Part shown: positions 29,293 to 38,759 of the stretch, in pieces
Layout of the letters: every line of letters starts with the position of its first letter
Position numbering within the stretch: position 1 is the first letter of the stretch
Assembly (NCBI RefSeq): GCF_000764645.1
Contig: NZ_JRGK01000350.1
Location: forward strand, 1-64,000
DNA length: 64,000 nt
Origin: Aeromonas finlandensis
GTDB lineage: Bacteria > Pseudomonadota > Gammaproteobacteria > Enterobacterales > Aeromonadaceae
Direction of reading: 5' to 3'
The notes under the pieces: model-generated
The model's input: only the letters and a program-made list of their open reading frames with translations
What the model was told of the DNA's origin: nothing
Database searches by the model: none
Position numbers and translations under genes: made by a program

Positions 29293-31362
29293 TCAGGCGT
29301 TTGAGTAGTGGTCCCGCAGACCGAGCCAGCGGCGGATCAAGGGTTCAACATGGTTGGGATGACGATCCATCAGGAATCTCGCCATCTTCTGTACCTGCGG
29401 AATAAGCGGCTGATCTCGCACCAGATCGGCGATCTTGAGGTCGGCCAGACCGGTCTGGCGGGTGCCGAGCAGTTCCCCCGGGCCGCGCAGTTCCAGGTCG
29501 CGCTGGGCGATGAGGAAGCCATCGTTGGTCTCACGCAGCACCCCGAGTCGGCTCTGGGCCGTCTTGGACAAGGGGGCATGATAGAGCAGCACACAGTGGG
29601 AGGCTACCGCTCCGCGGCCAACCCGACCGCGCAGCTGGTGCAGCTGCGCCAGCCCCAGTCGTTCCGGGTTTTCGATGATCATCAGGCTGGCATTGGGCAC
29701 ATCCACCCCCACCTCGATGACGGTGGTGGCAACCAGCAGTTGCAGTATGCCTGCCTTGAACTCCTCCATCACCCGCTGTTTCTCGACCGGGCGCATCCGG
29801 CCGTGTACCAGCCCGATATGCAGCCCGGGCAGCAGGTTTTGCAGCTCGGCGGCGGTATCCTCGGCGGCCTGGCACTCCAGCACCTCCGACTCCTCGATCA
29901 GGGTGCAGACCCAGTAGGCCTGCTTGCCCTCGGTGCAGGCGAGTTTGACCCGCTCGATCACGTCGCCGCGACGGCTGTCGGGCAGCGCCACCGTGGTGAT
30001 GGGGGTGCGGCCCGGCGGCAGTTCGTCGATGACCGAGGTATCGAGGTCGGCATAGGCGGTCATCGCCAGGGTGCGGGGGATGGGGGTGGCGGTCATGATG
30101 AGTTGATGAGGATGTACCCCTTCACGCTCCCCTTTCTCACGCAGGGCGAGGCGCTGATGCACCCCGAATCTGTGCTGTTCATCGATGATGACCAAGGCGA
30201 GGCGCTGGAACACCACCTGCTCCTGAAAGATGGCGTGGGTGCCCACCACCATCTTGACGCTGCCGTCGGCGATGGCGGCCAGCGCCTCTTCCCGCGCCTT
30301 GCCTTTCTGCTTGCCCGCCAGCCAGCCGACACCGATGCCGAGCGGCTCCAGCCACTTGGCGAAGTTGATGGCATGCTGTTCCGCCAGCAGCTCGGTCGGT
30401 GCCATCAGCCCCACCTGACAGCCGTTGCCGATGGCCTGCAGGGCAGCCAGTGCCGCGACCAGGGTCTTGCCGGAGCCCACATCCCCCTGTACCAGCCGCA
30501 TCATGGGGTGGCTCTGTTGCAGATCCTTACTTATCTCCGCTACTACCCGGCTCTGGGCGCCGGTCGGCTTGAACGGCAGGGCGCCGAGCAGCTGTTCGAC
30601 CAGCGCAGGCGCCGGTTTGAGGGCGCGGGCCAGCTGGGTTTGGGCCTGAGCGCGCACCTTGAGTACCGAGAGGTTGTGGGCCAGCAGCTCTTCCAGCACC
30701 AGCTGCTGCTGGGCCGGATGCTGACCGCTTTCCAGCAGCGGCAGCGCCACCGAGGGGGGCGGGCGATGCAGCAGCTTCAGGGCGGCGGCCAGTTCAATCT
30801 GATGGGGATAGAGACCGGCGGGCAGCAGCTCCTCCACGCCATAGAGGTCGAGCTGGGCCAGCGCCTGATCGGTGAGGCTGCGCAGGGTGAGTTGGCGCAG
30901 CCCCTCGGTGGTCGGGTAGACGGGGGTGAGTGCCTCTTCGGTCTGGCCGGCCTGCTCCTCGCCGAGCAGCTTGTACTCGGGGTGGGCCATCTCCAGCCCG
31001 TATTTGCCGGGGCGCACCTCGCCAAAGCAGCGGATCAGGCGGCCCGCCGCCAGACTGTTTTTCTGGGCGGCGGTGAAGTTGAAGAAGCGCAGGGTGAGGG
31101 TGCCGGTGCCATCGCTGATGCGACAGACCAGCATGCGGCGGCGCCCCATCACCAGCTGAGTGTCCTGGATTTCGCCCTCGACGGCGCCGTGCAGGCCGGG
31201 CGGCAGATCGCCGATGGGCCACACCTGGGTGCGGTCCTCGTAGCGCAGGGGGAGGTGGAACAGCAGATCCTGTACCGTGGCCAGCCCCAGCCGCTCGAGC
31301 TTCTCCAGCATTTTGCTGCCGACACCCTTGAGGCTATCGAGAGGAATTTTATCCAATTTCAT
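29293..31362 (-). CDS. recG: ATP-dependent DNA helicase RecG
   Basis: A 689-residue branch-migrating helicase acting at Holliday junctions and stalled forks. The N-terminal wedge/OB domain contains LPLRYEDRT and RFFNFTAAQKNSLAAG. Walker A is GDVGSGKTLVA, the helicase box DEQHRFG, and TATPIPRT follows. HQLRGRVGRG and the C-terminal TRQ-G motif close the helicase. ATG 31362 is preferred over the adjacent TTG 31365. The stop is 31 bases before yicH, so the two may be co-transcribed. Confidence 0.96.
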   Translation of the reverse strand: MKLDKIPLDSLKGVGSKMLEKLERLGLATVQDLLFHLPLRYEDRTQVWPIGDLPPGLHGAVEGEIQDTQLVMGRRRMLVCRISDGTGTLTLRFFNFTAAQKNSLAAGRLIRCFGEVRPGKYGLEMAHPEYKLLGEEQAGQTEEALTPVYPTTEGLRQLTLRSLTDQALAQLDLYGVEELLPAGLYPHQIELAAALKLLHRPPPSVALPLLESGQHPAQQQLVLEELLAHNLSVLKVRAQAQTQLARALKPAPALVEQLLGALPFKPTGAQSRVVAEISKDLQQSHPMMRLVQGDVGSGKTLVAALAALQAIGNGCQVGLMAPTELLAEQHAINFAKWLEPLGIGVGWLAGKQKGKAREEALAAIADGSVKMVVGTHAIFQEQVVFQRLALVIIDEQHRFGVHQRLALREKGEREGVHPHQLIMTATPIPRTLAMTAYADLDTSVIDELPPGRTPITTVALPDSRRGDVIERVKLACTEGKQAYWVCTLIEESEVLECQAAEDTAAELQNLLPGLHIGLVHGRMRPVEKQRVMEEFKAGILQLLVATTVIEVGVDVPNASLMIIENPERLGLAQLHQLRGRVGRGAVASHCVLLYHAPLSKTAQSRLGVLRETNDGFLIAQRDLELRGPGELLGTRQTGLADLKIADLVRDQPLIPQVQKMARFLMDRHPNHVEPLIRRWLGLRDHYSNA

Positions 31363-31474
31363 CAATTAGATGCCCGAAAACACTGTAAATATGTCCAGAT
31401 GATAGGGGTTGTTGAGGGGCCGATGCAAGCCGAGTTGCTGCTGGCAGGGGCGCCAAAGCGGGGGAAACGGCGGA

Positions 31475-31509
31475 TATAACAAAGGCCTGCCGAAAACGGG
31501 AGGCCTTTG
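31475..31509 (-). terminator. Hairpin downstream of pssA
   Basis: AAAGGCCTGCCG (31481-31492), loop AAAA, CGGGAGGCCTTT (31497-31508), with one internal mismatch. On the minus strand it is followed by GTTATAT, a poor T tract; a moderate terminator call. Confidence 0.6.
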
Positions 31510-31552
31510 TGCGGGTGCCAGCGGGCGAGGTGCAGGCGCATGGCGCCCGGGG

Positions 31553-32902
31553 TCAGATGATGCGTTTGAGCAGCAGATGAGCCTTGACCCGGTGGATCCG
31601 TCCCAGCAGCTTGCGCACCTGTTCCGGGTAGTCCTGGATCTGCTCCACCTGATCGAAGTGGCTGATCCGCTTGGTGTTGGCCAGGATGTTCTCCCGCTCC
31701 GCGTTGAACTGGGGACGCAGCAGGTGGCGACGATCGTGCACCAGCAGGCCGTTCTCCAGATCCAGCGCCCAGGCACGCGGGTTGAGGTTGTTGCCGGTGA
31801 GCAGGGCCCACTCGTCATCCACGAAGATCCCCTTGAGATGGTAGGAGTTGCGCTCGCAACACCAGAGCATCAGGTTGAGGCGACCGTCGTCAATGTGACG
31901 CTGGTTGCGCTCGGCAAACTTGCGCAGGTTGGTCTCGTAGAGATAGGGCAGGCCACCGATGGTGGAGAACTTCTCTTCCGGCGGAATGAAGAAGTCGTTG
32001 GCGGTCTTGTCGCCCACCACTATGGTGACTTTGCAGCCGCGCTGCAGCAGATCCTCGATATCCTTGCTCAACTCCTTGGGCGGGTTGAAGTAAGGGGTGC
32101 AGATGAAGATCTCCCGCTCGGTGGAGCGCACCAGATTGCGGATCATCAGGTTGAGCTGATTGTTGCGCTTGCCCAGACCCACCATGGGGGTGACGGCCAC
32201 CTCCTGGGTGTTGACCGGCATGGTGCTGAAGCGGTACTGGCTCTGGCGCAAGCTCTGCTTGAAGCGGCGGATCGGCCCCTTCAGCTGCTTGGCGCTGGGG
32301 ATGTCGCTGTGATCCAGTCGCTGCACCGCGTCGCTCTTCACGAACAGGTCATCCACGTAGTTGACCATGCTGCGGGCCAGCTCCGGGCTGGTGAGCTGGT
32401 GATAGCGGTCGAAGCGGTAGCGATCCTGCTGATGCAGGTAGATGTCGTTGAGGCTGGCGCCGGAGTAGAGCACGGTATCATCGAAGATGAAGCCCTTGAG
32501 GTGCAGCACGCCAAGCAGCTCGCGCCCCTTGACCGGCACGCCGTAGATTTCGATCTGGTGCTCGTGTTTGGCAGCCATGCTCTGATACATCAGGTGGTTG
32601 CCGCCCTGCTTGCCCTTGCCGATCAGGCCGCGCTGGGCACGGTGGAAGTCGACGAACAGTTTGATGTCGAGAGCCGGGTTGCGCTGCTTGGCGGCGTAGA
32701 GGGCGGCGAGGATCTCCCGTCCGGCCTCGTCATCCTGCAGATAGAGCGCCACCAGATAGATGCGCCGGGTGGCACTGGCGATAAGCGCAAGAATGCGGCG
32801 CTTGAAATCCTGGGCGCTGTAGAGCACTTCAAACTGATCCGCCGCGACGGCGATCTGGGGCAGGCGCGCCAGCAGTTGTCGATAATGGGCCGAAGAATGC
32901 AT
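31553..32902 (-). CDS. pssA: CDP-diacylglycerol--serine O-phosphatidyltransferase
   Basis: A 449-residue phospholipase-D-type phosphatidylserine synthase, the committed step to phosphatidylethanolamine. Two HKD motifs are visible, HLKGFIFDD (about 134-142) and YHLKGIFVDD (about 352). The sequences GASLNDIYLHQ and TGNNLNPRAWALDLENG are typical. It is of the soluble, membrane-associating E. coli type, not the membrane-integral Bacillus type. ATG 32902 gives 449 residues against 451 in E. coli. Confidence 0.95.
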   Translation of the reverse strand: MHSSAHYRQLLARLPQIAVAADQFEVLYSAQDFKRRILALIASATRRIYLVALYLQDDEAGREILAALYAAKQRNPALDIKLFVDFHRAQRGLIGKGKQGGNHLMYQSMAAKHEHQIEIYGVPVKGRELLGVLHLKGFIFDDTVLYSGASLNDIYLHQQDRYRFDRYHQLTSPELARSMVNYVDDLFVKSDAVQRLDHSDIPSAKQLKGPIRRFKQSLRQSQYRFSTMPVNTQEVAVTPMVGLGKRNNQLNLMIRNLVRSTEREIFICTPYFNPPKELSKDIEDLLQRGCKVTIVVGDKTANDFFIPPEEKFSTIGGLPYLYETNLRKFAERNQRHIDDGRLNLMLWCCERNSYHLKGIFVDDEWALLTGNNLNPRAWALDLENGLLVHDRRHLLRPQFNAERENILANTKRISHFDQVEQIQDYPEQVRKLLGRIHRVKAHLLLKRII

Positions 32903-33006
32903 AGAGAAACCTGAAATCACGGGGTTAAGCGTTCCACTCGGAGCGATGAATAGGCAATTCTAACAATCTCGCCCTCTCAGCCAAAGAAAGAATCGTCAGA
33001 AAGATG

Positions 33007-33033
33007 AAAAAGGCCTCACAAGTGAGGCCTTTT
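33007..33033. terminator. Terminator after the gluconate permease gene
   Basis: AAAAGGCCTCA, loop CAAG, TGAGGCCTTTT with A/T tracts on both sides. It lies 18 bases past the permease stop on the minus strand. Confidence 0.9.
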
Positions 33034-33050
33034 GTCAGCTTTTCGCGTGA

Positions 33051-34391
33051 TTACAGGAAGCTGTAGATGATCATCGCCATCATGCCGCCGGTGGTACCGA
33101 TGATGGTCTCCATCACGGTCCAGGTCTGCAGGGTCTGCTTTTCGGTCAGCCCGAGGTAGCGGTTGGCCAGCCAGAAACCGGAGTCGTTGACGTGGGAGAG
33201 CACGATCGAACCGCCGCCGATGGCGATGGTGACAGCCGCCAGCTGGGCACCGTTCAGGCCGAGGGGTTCCAGCATTGGCAGTACCAGACCGCAGGCGGTC
33301 AGCATGGCGACGGTGGCGGAGCCCTGAATCACCCGTACCGCGGCCGCCAGAATGAAGGCCAGTGCGACGATGGGCAGACCGGTGTCAGCCAGCATGTTGC
33401 CAAGGGCGGCACCCACGCCGGAATCGACCAGCACCTGCTTGAAGACGCCACCGGCACCGGTAACCAGAATGATGACGCCGGCCGGCTGGATAGCGCTGTT
33501 GCAGACGCTCATCACCTCGTCACGGGACATGCCGCGGCGAATACCCAGCAGGTAGAAGGCGGCCAGACAGGCGACCATGATGGCGGTGAAGGGGTGACCG
33601 ATAAACTCCAGCCAGCCGTGCAGGGTAGAGCCCGCCTCGACGAAGCGACCGACGATGGTCTTGAGGCCGATCAGCAGCAGCGGCAGACCGATGAGACCCA
33701 TGGCCAGCCCGAAGGAGGGGAGGGATTTGCTGTCATCGTGGACGCTGTTCTGGGCATCGGCAGGCAGCGGCACATCGACGATCTTGCTGATGAAGTCACC
33801 GAACAGCGGGCCTGCCAGGATCAGTGCCGGTACGGCGGCGATCAGACCGAACAGGATCATGTAGCCAAAGTCGGCACCCAGCTGGGAGGCCACCAGAATG
33901 GGACCAGGTGCCGGGATCAGGAAGGCCTGGCAAGTGGCGATACCCGCCAGCAGGGCGATACCGATCTTCACCACGCTGCCGCCGCCACGACGGACGATGG
34001 CGAAGGCGACGCCAATCAGCAGCACCACGGCCACGTCGAAGAAGAGCGGCAGAGCGCAGACAAAGCCGGTCAGAGCCATGGCCCAGTTGGCGCGCTTGAC
34101 GCCGAACTTGCCGAGCAGGGTGTGGGCCACCCGGTCGAGGGCGCCGGTCACTTCCATCACCTTGCCAAACATGGCGCCCAGCGCCACCACGACCGCGACG
34201 AAACCGAGGGTGCCGCCCATCCCTTTCTGGATGGTGGCGGCGATATCGGCCGGGTTCATGCCAGCGGCGAGACCCGCCACCATGGAGACCAGGATCAGGG
34301 CAACCACGGCGTGGAGCCGGGCCTTCATCACCAGGAAGAGCAGCAGCACAATCGAGCCTGCGGCCGTCATGATCAAAGAGATATCCGACAT
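33051..34391 (-). CDS. Gluconate permease (GntP family)
   Basis: A 446-residue inner-membrane transporter of the GntP family, with about 12 hydrophobic helices. Typical segments are CALPLFFDVAVVLLIGVAF, LIPAPGPILVASQLGADFG, VTGAGGVFKQVLVDSGVG and SHVNDSGFWLANRYLGL. It resembles GntU/GntT. It is divergent from gntK-edd-eda, with two GntR operators and a CRP site in the shared 243-base region, so it should be gluconate-induced and catabolite-controlled. AAGGAA precedes the ATG. Which Gnt paralogue it is cannot be decided from sequence alone. Confidence 0.93.
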   Translation of the reverse strand: MSDISLIMTAAGSIVLLLFLVMKARLHAVVALILVSMVAGLAAGMNPADIAATIQKGMGGTLGFVAVVVALGAMFGKVMEVTGALDRVAHTLLGKFGVKRANWAMALTGFVCALPLFFDVAVVLLIGVAFAIVRRGGGSVVKIGIALLAGIATCQAFLIPAPGPILVASQLGADFGYMILFGLIAAVPALILAGPLFGDFISKIVDVPLPADAQNSVHDDSKSLPSFGLAMGLIGLPLLLIGLKTIVGRFVEAGSTLHGWLEFIGHPFTAIMVACLAAFYLLGIRRGMSRDEVMSVCNSAIQPAGVIILVTGAGGVFKQVLVDSGVGAALGNMLADTGLPIVALAFILAAAVRVIQGSATVAMLTACGLVLPMLEPLGLNGAQLAAVTIAIGGGSIVLSHVNDSGFWLANRYLGLTEKQTLQTWTVMETIIGTTGGMMAMIIYSFL

Positions 34392-34441
34392 TGTTCTCTG
34401 TTCCTTGTTAGTTGTTCAGTGGCAATGCAGCAGGACTCGGT

Positions 34442-34482
34442 ATTAGCCATAAGATTATGATTTATTTGTATATATGGCTAAT
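34442..34482. promoter_or_regulatory. 10-bp inverted repeat in the permease promoter region
   Basis: ATTAGCCATA (34442-34451) and TATGGCTAAT (34473-34482) form a perfect inverted repeat with a 21-base A/T-rich spacer. Read on the minus strand the spacer and edge contain CATAAT, a possible -10 of the permease gene. It is unlike the GntR operator, so it may bind another dimer or be a protein-independent structure. Confidence 0.5.
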
Positions 34483-34524
34483 CTGCCGCATCAGGCACGG
34501 GGCCGGAGAGTGTTAGTTACAGTC

Positions 34525-34540
34525 TGTGGCCGACTTCACA
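34525..34540. promoter_or_regulatory. CRP-cAMP binding site
   Basis: TGTGG-CCGACT-TCACA matches TGTGA-N6-TCACA at nine of ten positions. Its centre lies about 60 bases upstream of the inferred gntK start, a class I position. It fits known cAMP-CRP control of gluconate genes. Confidence 0.75.
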
Positions 34541-34549
34541 TTTCTAATC

Positions 34550-34575
34550 GTTACCGGTAACATGTTACCGGTAAC
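34550..34575. promoter_or_regulatory. Two tandem GntR operators
   Basis: The perfect 12-bp palindrome GTTACCGGTAAC occurs at 34550-34561 and again at 34564-34575, a 14-base period. It matches the palindromic gluconate repressor site. A candidate -35 (GTAACA, 34557-34562) lies within the first operator and a -10 (TAGATT, 34580-34585) follows at 17-base spacing, so repressor would occlude the gntK promoter. Confidence 0.88.
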
Positions 34576-34634
34576 GTGCTAGATTAGAACCCATCAACAG
34601 CTGGTTTTTTGAAAAGTGGGACAGAGGTCAAATT

Positions 34635-35144
34635 ATGGCGGGTAAGTGCATTATCGTGATGGGTGTATGTGGCAGCGGTAAATCCAGCGTGGGCCTCAAG
34701 GTGGCAGAAGCGCTGGGCGCCAAGTTCATCGATGGTGATGACCTGCACCCCAAGGCCAATATCCAGAAGATGGCTGGCGGCAACCCCCTCAACGACGAGG
34801 ATCGCGCCCCCTGGCTGGAGCGTATTCGTGATGCGGCTTACAGTCTGGAGCAGAAAAACGAAGTGGGTATCATCGTCTGTTCCGCCCTCAAAAAGCAGTA
34901 TCGCGACCAGATCCGTGAAGGCAACGAGTCGGTCAGCTTTATCTTCCTCGATGGCAGCCAACCGCTGATCCTCGAGCGGATGCGGGCCCGCAAGGGCCAC
35001 TTCATGCGCGAAAGCATGGTACAAAGTCAGTTCGATACCCTGGAGCGCCCGGATGGCGAAGCTGGTGTATTCCACATTGATATCGACGGCACCTTCGAAC
35101 AGGTGGTTGACCGCGCCGTCACAGCATTGGAGCAAGCCCGATGA
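34635..35144 (+). CDS. gntK: Gluconokinase
   Basis: A 169-residue P-loop kinase that phosphorylates gluconate to 6-phosphogluconate. GVCGSGKSS is the P-loop, FIDGDDLHPKANIQKM the gluconate/phosphate region, and RKGHFMRESMVQSQFDTLE the conserved C-terminal part. The stop overlaps the edd start (ATGA), so gntK-edd-eda form one operon feeding the Entner-Doudoroff pathway. Confidence 0.96.
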   Translation: MAGKCIIVMGVCGSGKSSVGLKVAEALGAKFIDGDDLHPKANIQKMAGGNPLNDEDRAPWLERIRDAAYSLEQKNEVGIIVCSALKKQYRDQIREGNESVSFIFLDGSQPLILERMRARKGHFMRESMVQSQFDTLERPDGEAGVFHIDIDGTFEQVVDRAVTALEQAR

Positions 35145-36937
35145 TTCATCAGGTAATTTCCGACGTCACTGCCCGCATCCGCGAGCGCAGTGCCGCCCGT
35201 CGTCAGGCCTTTATGGCCCGCATCCAGCGTCAGGCAGAGCAGGGCAAGACCCGCGCCGCACTGGCCTGTGGCAACCTGGCTCACGCTGTGGCCGCCTGCA
35301 GCAGTGACGAGAAGGGTCGCATCCTCGACATGACCCGCGCCAACGTCGGCATCGTCACTGCCTACAACGACATGCTGAGTGCCCATCAGCCCTATCAGGG
35401 CTATCCGGACATCATCAAGGGTGCGCTGGCCGAGCTGGGTCACAGCGCTCAGGTCGCTGGCGGCGTGCCTGCCATGTGCGACGGCGTGACTCAGGGTCAG
35501 CCGGGGATGGACATGTCCCTCTTCTCCCGCGACCTGATCGCCCAGGCGACCGCGCTGTCGCTCTCTCACAACACTTTCGATGCGACCCTGCTGCTCGGCA
35601 TCTGCGACAAGATCGCCCCGGGCCAGATCATGGGGGCGCTCTCCCACGCCCATCTGCCGACCGCGTTTGTACCGGCTGGCCCGATGGCGAGCGGCATCAG
35701 CAACGACGAGAAGGTGAAGGTGCGTCAGAAGTACGCCGCCGGTGAAGTGGGTCGCGATGCCCTGCTGGAGATGGAGTGCGGCGCCTACCATGCGGCGGGC
35801 ACCTGCACCTTCTACGGCACCGCCAACACCAACCAGCTGGTGTTCGAGGCCATGGGCCTGATGCTGCCGGGCTCTGCCTTCGTGCACCCGCACAGCGAGC
35901 TGCGCCATGCCCTGACCATTGAAGCGGCACGCCGCATCAGCGCCATGATCCCGGGCTCCCCGGCCTATCGCCCCCTGAGCGAAGTGCTGGACGAGCGTTC
36001 GCTGGTCAACGGTCTGGTGGCCCTGCTCGCCTCCGGTGGCAGCACCAACCACAGCATCCACATGGTGGCGCTGGCCCGCGCGGCCGGTCTGGTACTGACC
36101 TGGGATGACATCAGCGATCTCTCCGACGTGGTACCGCTGTTGGTGCGCATGTACCCGAACGGCCCGGCCGATGTGAATGCCTTCGAACAGGCGGGCGGCG
36201 TGCCCGGTCTGATGCGCCGTCTGGCCGAAGAGGGGCTGATCCACATGGATGCCACCCCGGTCTTTGGCGAGATGCAGGATTACCTCAGCCGTCCGGTGCT
36301 GGTCGATGGCCAGCTGGTATGGCAGCCGGTCGGCGAGAGCGGCGATGCGAGTGTGCTCTCTCCCACTGGTAGCGTATTTAATGCGACCGGCGGCACCAAG
36401 CTGCTGGCGGGCAATCTGGGCCGTGCCGTGGTCAAGGTCTCCGCCGTGGCTCCCGAATATCGGGTGATTGAAGCCCCGGCCCGGGTCTTCTCCTCCCAGC
36501 ATGCGGTGGAAGCGGCCTACAAGGCGGGCGATCTCAATCAGGATGCCGTGATCGTGGTGCGCCACAATGGCCCGGCCGCCAACGGCATGCCGGAGCTGCA
36601 CAAGCTGATGCCGGTACTCGGCAACCTGCAGAAGGCGGGTTACAAGGTGGCTCTGGTCACCGATGGCCGTCTCTCCGGTGCCTCCGGCAAGATCCCGGCC
36701 GCCATCCACGTCACCCCGGAAGCGCTGCACGGCGGGGCCATCGGCCTGCTTGCCGATGGCGATCTGCTGCGGGTGGATGCGGTAAGTGGTCGCCTCGACT
36801 GCCTGACCGATTTGAGTGGTCGCACCCAGGCCGAGATTGACCTCACTCTGGAACAAGAGGGGTGGGGCCGTGAACTGTTCAGCGTGATGCGTCGCGCAGT
36901 ATCGAGCGCCGAGTGCGGCGCCACTATTTTTGACTAA
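35141..36937 (+). CDS. edd: Phosphogluconate dehydratase
   Basis: A 598-residue IlvD/Edd-family [4Fe-4S] dehydratase making KDPG from 6-phosphogluconate. Cluster-binding motifs are seen as GGVPAMCDGVTQGQPGM and GTCTFYGTANTNQ; the C-terminal domain contains TDGRLSGASGK. It is translationally coupled to gntK and lies 23 bases before eda. Length equals the enterobacterial enzyme. Confidence 0.97.
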   Translation: MIHQVISDVTARIRERSAARRQAFMARIQRQAEQGKTRAALACGNLAHAVAACSSDEKGRILDMTRANVGIVTAYNDMLSAHQPYQGYPDIIKGALAELGHSAQVAGGVPAMCDGVTQGQPGMDMSLFSRDLIAQATALSLSHNTFDATLLLGICDKIAPGQIMGALSHAHLPTAFVPAGPMASGISNDEKVKVRQKYAAGEVGRDALLEMECGAYHAAGTCTFYGTANTNQLVFEAMGLMLPGSAFVHPHSELRHALTIEAARRISAMIPGSPAYRPLSEVLDERSLVNGLVALLASGGSTNHSIHMVALARAAGLVLTWDDISDLSDVVPLLVRMYPNGPADVNAFEQAGGVPGLMRRLAEEGLIHMDATPVFGEMQDYLSRPVLVDGQLVWQPVGESGDASVLSPTGSVFNATGGTKLLAGNLGRAVVKVSAVAPEYRVIEAPARVFSSQHAVEAAYKAGDLNQDAVIVVRHNGPAANGMPELHKLMPVLGNLQKAGYKVALVTDGRLSGASGKIPAAIHVTPEALHGGAIGLLADGDLLRVDAVSGRLDCLTDLSGRTQAEIDLTLEQEGWGRELFSVMRRAVSSAECGATIFD

Positions 36938-36960
36938 GAGCCTTTGACTAAGGAAGAGCT

Positions 36961-37602
36961 ATGCAGAACTGGAAAGTGACCCCGGCCGAGGTGTTTGCCG
37001 CCTCTCCGCTGGTACCCGTGATGGTCATCAATGAGCTGGATCAGGCCCTGCCGATGGCCAAGGCGCTGCTCGATGGCGGCATCTCTGTCTTCGAAATCAC
37101 CCTGCGCACCCCGGTAGCCCTCGATGCCATCGCCCTCATCGCCAAGGCGATGCCGGATGCCATGGTCGGTGCCGGTACCGTGCTCAACTGCGCGCAGTTT
37201 GACGCAGCCGTCGCCGCCGGTGCCCGCTTCGTCATCTCCCCGGGGATGACGCCGGCCCTGCTGGCCCACGCGGCCAAGAGCACCGCGCCGCTGATCCCGG
37301 GCGTGGCTACCCCGTCTGAAGTGATGCAGGCGCTGGAAGCAGGCTACGACCACCTGAAGTTCTTCCCGGCCGAAGCGAACGGCGGCACCAAGGCGCTCTC
37401 CGCCATTGCCGCGCCGCTGCCCCAGGTGAAGTTCTGCCCCACCGGCGGTATCGGCCCGAAAAACGTGGCCGACTATCTGGCGCTCAAGTGTGTGGCCACC
37501 GTCGGCGGCTCCTGGATGCTGCCGGCCGATGCGGTCAAGAGCGGCAACTGGGAAGAGGTGACTCGCCTCTCCCGCGAAGCGGTTGAAATGGTTAAACGCT
37601 AA
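36961..37602 (+). CDS. eda: KDPG/KHG aldolase
   Basis: A 213-residue trimeric class I aldolase that splits KDPG to pyruvate and glyceraldehyde 3-phosphate. The Schiff-base lysine is K133 in HLKFFPAE; E45 and R49 (FEITLRT) and T73 (GAGTVLN) are the other active-site residues, at the same numbers as in E. coli. GGAAGAGCT precedes the ATG. It ends the gntK-edd-eda operon, followed by a strong terminator. Confidence 0.97.
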   Translation: MQNWKVTPAEVFAASPLVPVMVINELDQALPMAKALLDGGISVFEITLRTPVALDAIALIAKAMPDAMVGAGTVLNCAQFDAAVAAGARFVISPGMTPALLAHAAKSTAPLIPGVATPSEVMQALEAGYDHLKFFPAEANGGTKALSAIAAPLPQVKFCPTGGIGPKNVADYLALKCVATVGGSWMLPADAVKSGNWEEVTRLSREAVEMVKR

Positions 37603-37625
37603 GCGTTAGTCGTGTAGATAAATCG

Positions 37626-37656
37626 AACAGGCCACCCTCGGGTGGCCTGTTCTGTT
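37626..37656 (+). terminator. Terminator of gntK-edd-eda
   Basis: AACAGGCCACC, loop CTCG, GGTGGCCTGTT, then CTGTT. Confidence 0.85.
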
Positions 37657-37734
37657 ATCAGGATAAATGGGAGAAAAGGCGCCGACGGACGGTCTGCAGG
37701 GTCTCCGGATCGGGTTATGCCGCTCGGGAAGGGG

Positions 37735-38742
37735 CTAGCTCAGGCTCTCCCCTTCATAGAGAGAGAAGCCGATATCCTTGCAGGTCTCTGGCAAGGGGTG
37801 GCCGCTGAGGCGCGCCAGCAGCATGGTGGCCGCTTCGCGACCGATCGCTTCCCGTGGGGTGACGATACTGGCCAGCTTGGGGGTCATGGCGTGGCCGATG
37901 TCGAGGGCGTTGCTGCCAGCGATGGCGATCTGTTGCGGCACCGGGATCCACTTGGCCTGACACTGCAGCAGGGCGCCGACCGCCAGGTCATCGTTGGTAC
38001 AGAACAGGCCGTCGAGGTCGGGATAGCGCACCAGCGCCTGATCCAGCAACTCGCCGCCGAGGGTAAAGGTGGAGGACTGTTCGGTCAGCAGATGCTGGCC
38101 GGTGAGGCCAAAGTCGGCCATCGCCTGATAATACCCCTCCATCCGCAGTTGGGTGCGCACGTCGAGCCGAGCCCCCAGATAGACCACCTTGCGTCGGCCC
38201 CGGCGCAGCATCTCTGATACCATGGCCCGGGCGGCGGCCTTGTGATCCATACCGACCACCATGTCGATGGGCGTCTGCGGCAGATCCATGGTTTCCACTA
38301 CCGGAATGCCAGCGGTGGCGATCATCTTGCGGGTGCGCTCGGTGTGGCGGCTGTCGGAGAGGATGAGACCATCCACGTTGTAGGAGAGCAGCGAGGCGAT
38401 CTGCTCCTCCTCCCGTTCCGGGCTGTAGCCGTAGTGGGCCAGCAGGGTCTGGTAACCGGCCGGGCGGGTCACCGACTCGATGCCGTGCACCACGGCGGAG
38501 AAGACCTGGTTGGAGAGGGAGGGGATCAGGATGCCGATCGCCCTGCTGGTCGCGTTGGAGAGAATGTCCGGCGCCCGGTTGGGGATGTAACCCAGCTCTT
38601 CCACCGCCGCCGCGATCCGCTCGCGCGTCCCCTCCGCCACGGTCTGCGGGTCACGCAGATAGCGGCTGACAGTCATCTTGGTTACGCCGGTCTGATCGGC
38701 GATATCTTGCAGGGTGGGGCGGCGCTTGCGGGTCGGGTTCAT
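37735..38742 (-). CDS. gntR: LacI-family gluconate repressor GntR
   Basis: A 335-residue LacI/GalR regulator. The helix-turn-helix reads LQDIADQTGVTKMTVSRYLRDP, followed by the hinge YIPNRAPDILSNATSRAIG, virtually the E. coli GntR pattern, then a periplasmic-binding-like effector domain with CTNDDLAVGA. It represses the gluconate genes until gluconate binds. ATG 38742 is chosen over ATG 38757 and 38775, because the latter falls inside a GntR palindrome and lacks a ribosome-binding site. It is convergent with eda and divergent from the Qnr gene. Confidence 0.93.
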   Translation of the reverse strand: MNPTRKRRPTLQDIADQTGVTKMTVSRYLRDPQTVAEGTRERIAAAVEELGYIPNRAPDILSNATSRAIGILIPSLSNQVFSAVVHGIESVTRPAGYQTLLAHYGYSPEREEEQIASLLSYNVDGLILSDSRHTERTRKMIATAGIPVVETMDLPQTPIDMVVGMDHKAAARAMVSEMLRRGRRKVVYLGARLDVRTQLRMEGYYQAMADFGLTGQHLLTEQSSTFTLGGELLDQALVRYPDLDGLFCTNDDLAVGALLQCQAKWIPVPQQIAIAGSNALDIGHAMTPKLASIVTPREAIGREAATMLLARLSGHPLPETCKDIGFSLYEGESLS

Positions 38743-38759
38743 AGGGCTGTCCAGCATAG

